From Ascaris suum (lineage: Eukaryota > Nematoda > Chromadorea > Rhabditida > Ascarididae), in contig CM024174.1 of assembly GCA_013433145.1 (NCBI GenBank), positions 4,240,336-4,304,335 on the forward strand: 64,000 bases of DNA, written 5' to 3'. Shown here one piece after another: positions 62,599 through 64,000 of the stretch. Made by a program: the position numbers and the translations under genes. The notes under the pieces are model-generated. The model was not told the origin of the DNA. It did no database searches and was given only the letters and a program-made list of their open reading frames with translations. Each line of letters starts with the position of its first letter. The first letter of the stretch is position 1.

Positions 62599-64000
62599 GT
62601 TACCTATATTTCTTTTTTTAAAGCGGCGCGTTTTTTTCGAAATGGTGAAGATCGTCTCATTTGGTAACTGCCACTCATAATTAGATAGTTAATATATCTT
62701 GTCACATTTCATTACAACGACTAAAGGTCGTATAGTGTATGAAATACAAGAAGAGAAAAGAGACTCTCAAAAGCACCAGTTTAAGCAAATACTATCGGCG
62801 CGTCAATTTTGTAAGCCACCATGAAACACTAGAATAACAAGTTAAGACATCATAATTATGGGGCACAGAGAGAGAGCAACGAAAATTTCATAACTCGCTA
62901 GACATTGTATGCATTTAATATCGTACATTATCTCTTTTTTTGCTGCATAATTTTTGCAATGATCGTAATGATTTTCATTGAAAAAATTTTTACGAAGAGC
63001 ATAATGAACGTAAATTCGTTAGTTATGTTTCTGCACTGTTTTACGTTTAATTACTCCCCTCTAGTGTACTCTAACGACAGAATGGGTCTTAAAGGTCATT
63101 TTGTAATGACACCGTTCTCAATCTTTGATCTCGGAAGAAATTGCGCGAGCAACTAATCAGTCATTTAACGTTCTGTTTCTCGCTCTGTGTGTGTACTATT
63201 AATGTCCGTAATTTTGAGGCAAGTCGACATCATTTCAGATTTTGATTAATTTCAAAGAACAAACGTTTTTCATTCATAAATTTTGCTGACTGCAAAATTT
63301 GTATTGCTATGCGTTGGAATTTTTCAACTGCAGCGTAGTCCATATACATGGAATACACACACACACTTTGACGCCTAAAAAGAACATGCTGAAAAGGAAG
63401 CACAGTTTGTAAAGCGTGAAAAACAGCAGTAGAACGATGCGAAGAAAGCGGAAGAATGTGATGAGATGGCAGGTGAGGAAGAAGGAAGCTCAGGCGAAAT
63501 TTGTTTTCAAAAATATTCTCACATTTATCATCCGATAGCGGCCGATTTTCACTCTACAAAATGCTGAAAAATAGTAAATATTCGAAAGGTTAGATTAAAT
63601 GATATGCTCCAACAGAGTGCCTTTCATGGTGTTATGACGAGGTGAAATGCAATCTTGCTTGAAAGCTTAGCAGTGAATATTAGACATTATTTATCAGTTG
63701 TATCCGTAAGGCTTACATCAAATCTGAAACGCCTAAGAGAATGTGGAGCGTCCTATGAGGTAGGCGGAAAGGAAAGCAGACATTTTTTGAGGGGCCAGTT
63801 TGGCATCTGTTGCATGATTGAAAATTTTACTACGTCAGTGTTTTTAATGCAATCATTTTCCTCCAACATCTTTCCTGATGGGTTTTCGAAGTTCATTGTG
63901 AGAAGTCTGTTTACTCACATCAAGAAACGATTGTGCATTAAGCTATTCTTTCGCTTTTCCTCATTCATTGATATTACTGTGCAATTTAATTTATAGATGG
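62599..64000. other. Downstream intron or intergenic sequence
   Basis: No further exon of the P-loop gene was identified, though its phase-2 donor at 62599 requires one. The plus-strand frame at 63655-63996 (113 codons) has no recognised motif. Confidence 0.4.

Overview
The window looks like nuclear DNA of a nematode. It is AT-rich, its short exons are separated by introns of tens to about 2,900 bases with GT donors and mostly TTTTCAG-type acceptors, and the recognisable proteins have close Caenorhabditis counterparts. The larger introns and long TA microsatellites are more like parasitic nematodes (perhaps a spirurid) than C. elegans, but genus-level assignment is a guess. Almost no gene here is one open frame, so I rebuilt the genes exon by exon, requiring splice sites and codon phases to agree.

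Layout. 1-11,600: no gene recognised; a 31-bp tandem repeat, a TA array and a perfect 13-bp-stem inverted repeat. 11,673-11,782: a cluster of five TGACGT (CRE-like) sites. 11,843-30,922 (+): a complete phospholipase C beta gene, 31 exons, about 1,151 residues, all phases consistent; its introns hold a near-perfect 52-nt hairpin, a 28-bp tandem duplication around a candidate 22-nt microexon, two TA arrays and a candidate alternative 3' exon. 32,407-40,164 (-): a complete NK-2 homeobox gene (ceh-22/NKX2 type), 7 exons, 333 residues, convergent with the PLC gene. 40.2-46.2 kb: no gene recognised. 46,269-51,054 (+): a tandem pair of related four-pass membrane protein genes of unknown function; the second has an unresolved reading-phase break. 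53,099-56,935 (+): the 3' part of a gene with an NHL/beta-propeller-like segment, with a 198-bp TA array in one intron. 61,177-62,598 (+): internal exons of a P-loop, sulfotransferase-like gene that runs off the window. The rest is intergenic or unresolved.

The genes are not an operon. PLC beta acts downstream of Gq in neurons and muscle; the NK-2 factor is a developmental regulator (pharyngeal muscle in C. elegans). No RNA genes, transposase genes or CRISPR arrays were seen. The most interesting unexplained signals are the CRE cluster immediately upstream of the PLC start codon, the intronic hairpin, the duplicated microexon, the G21 homopolymer and the uncharacterised four-pass gene pair.
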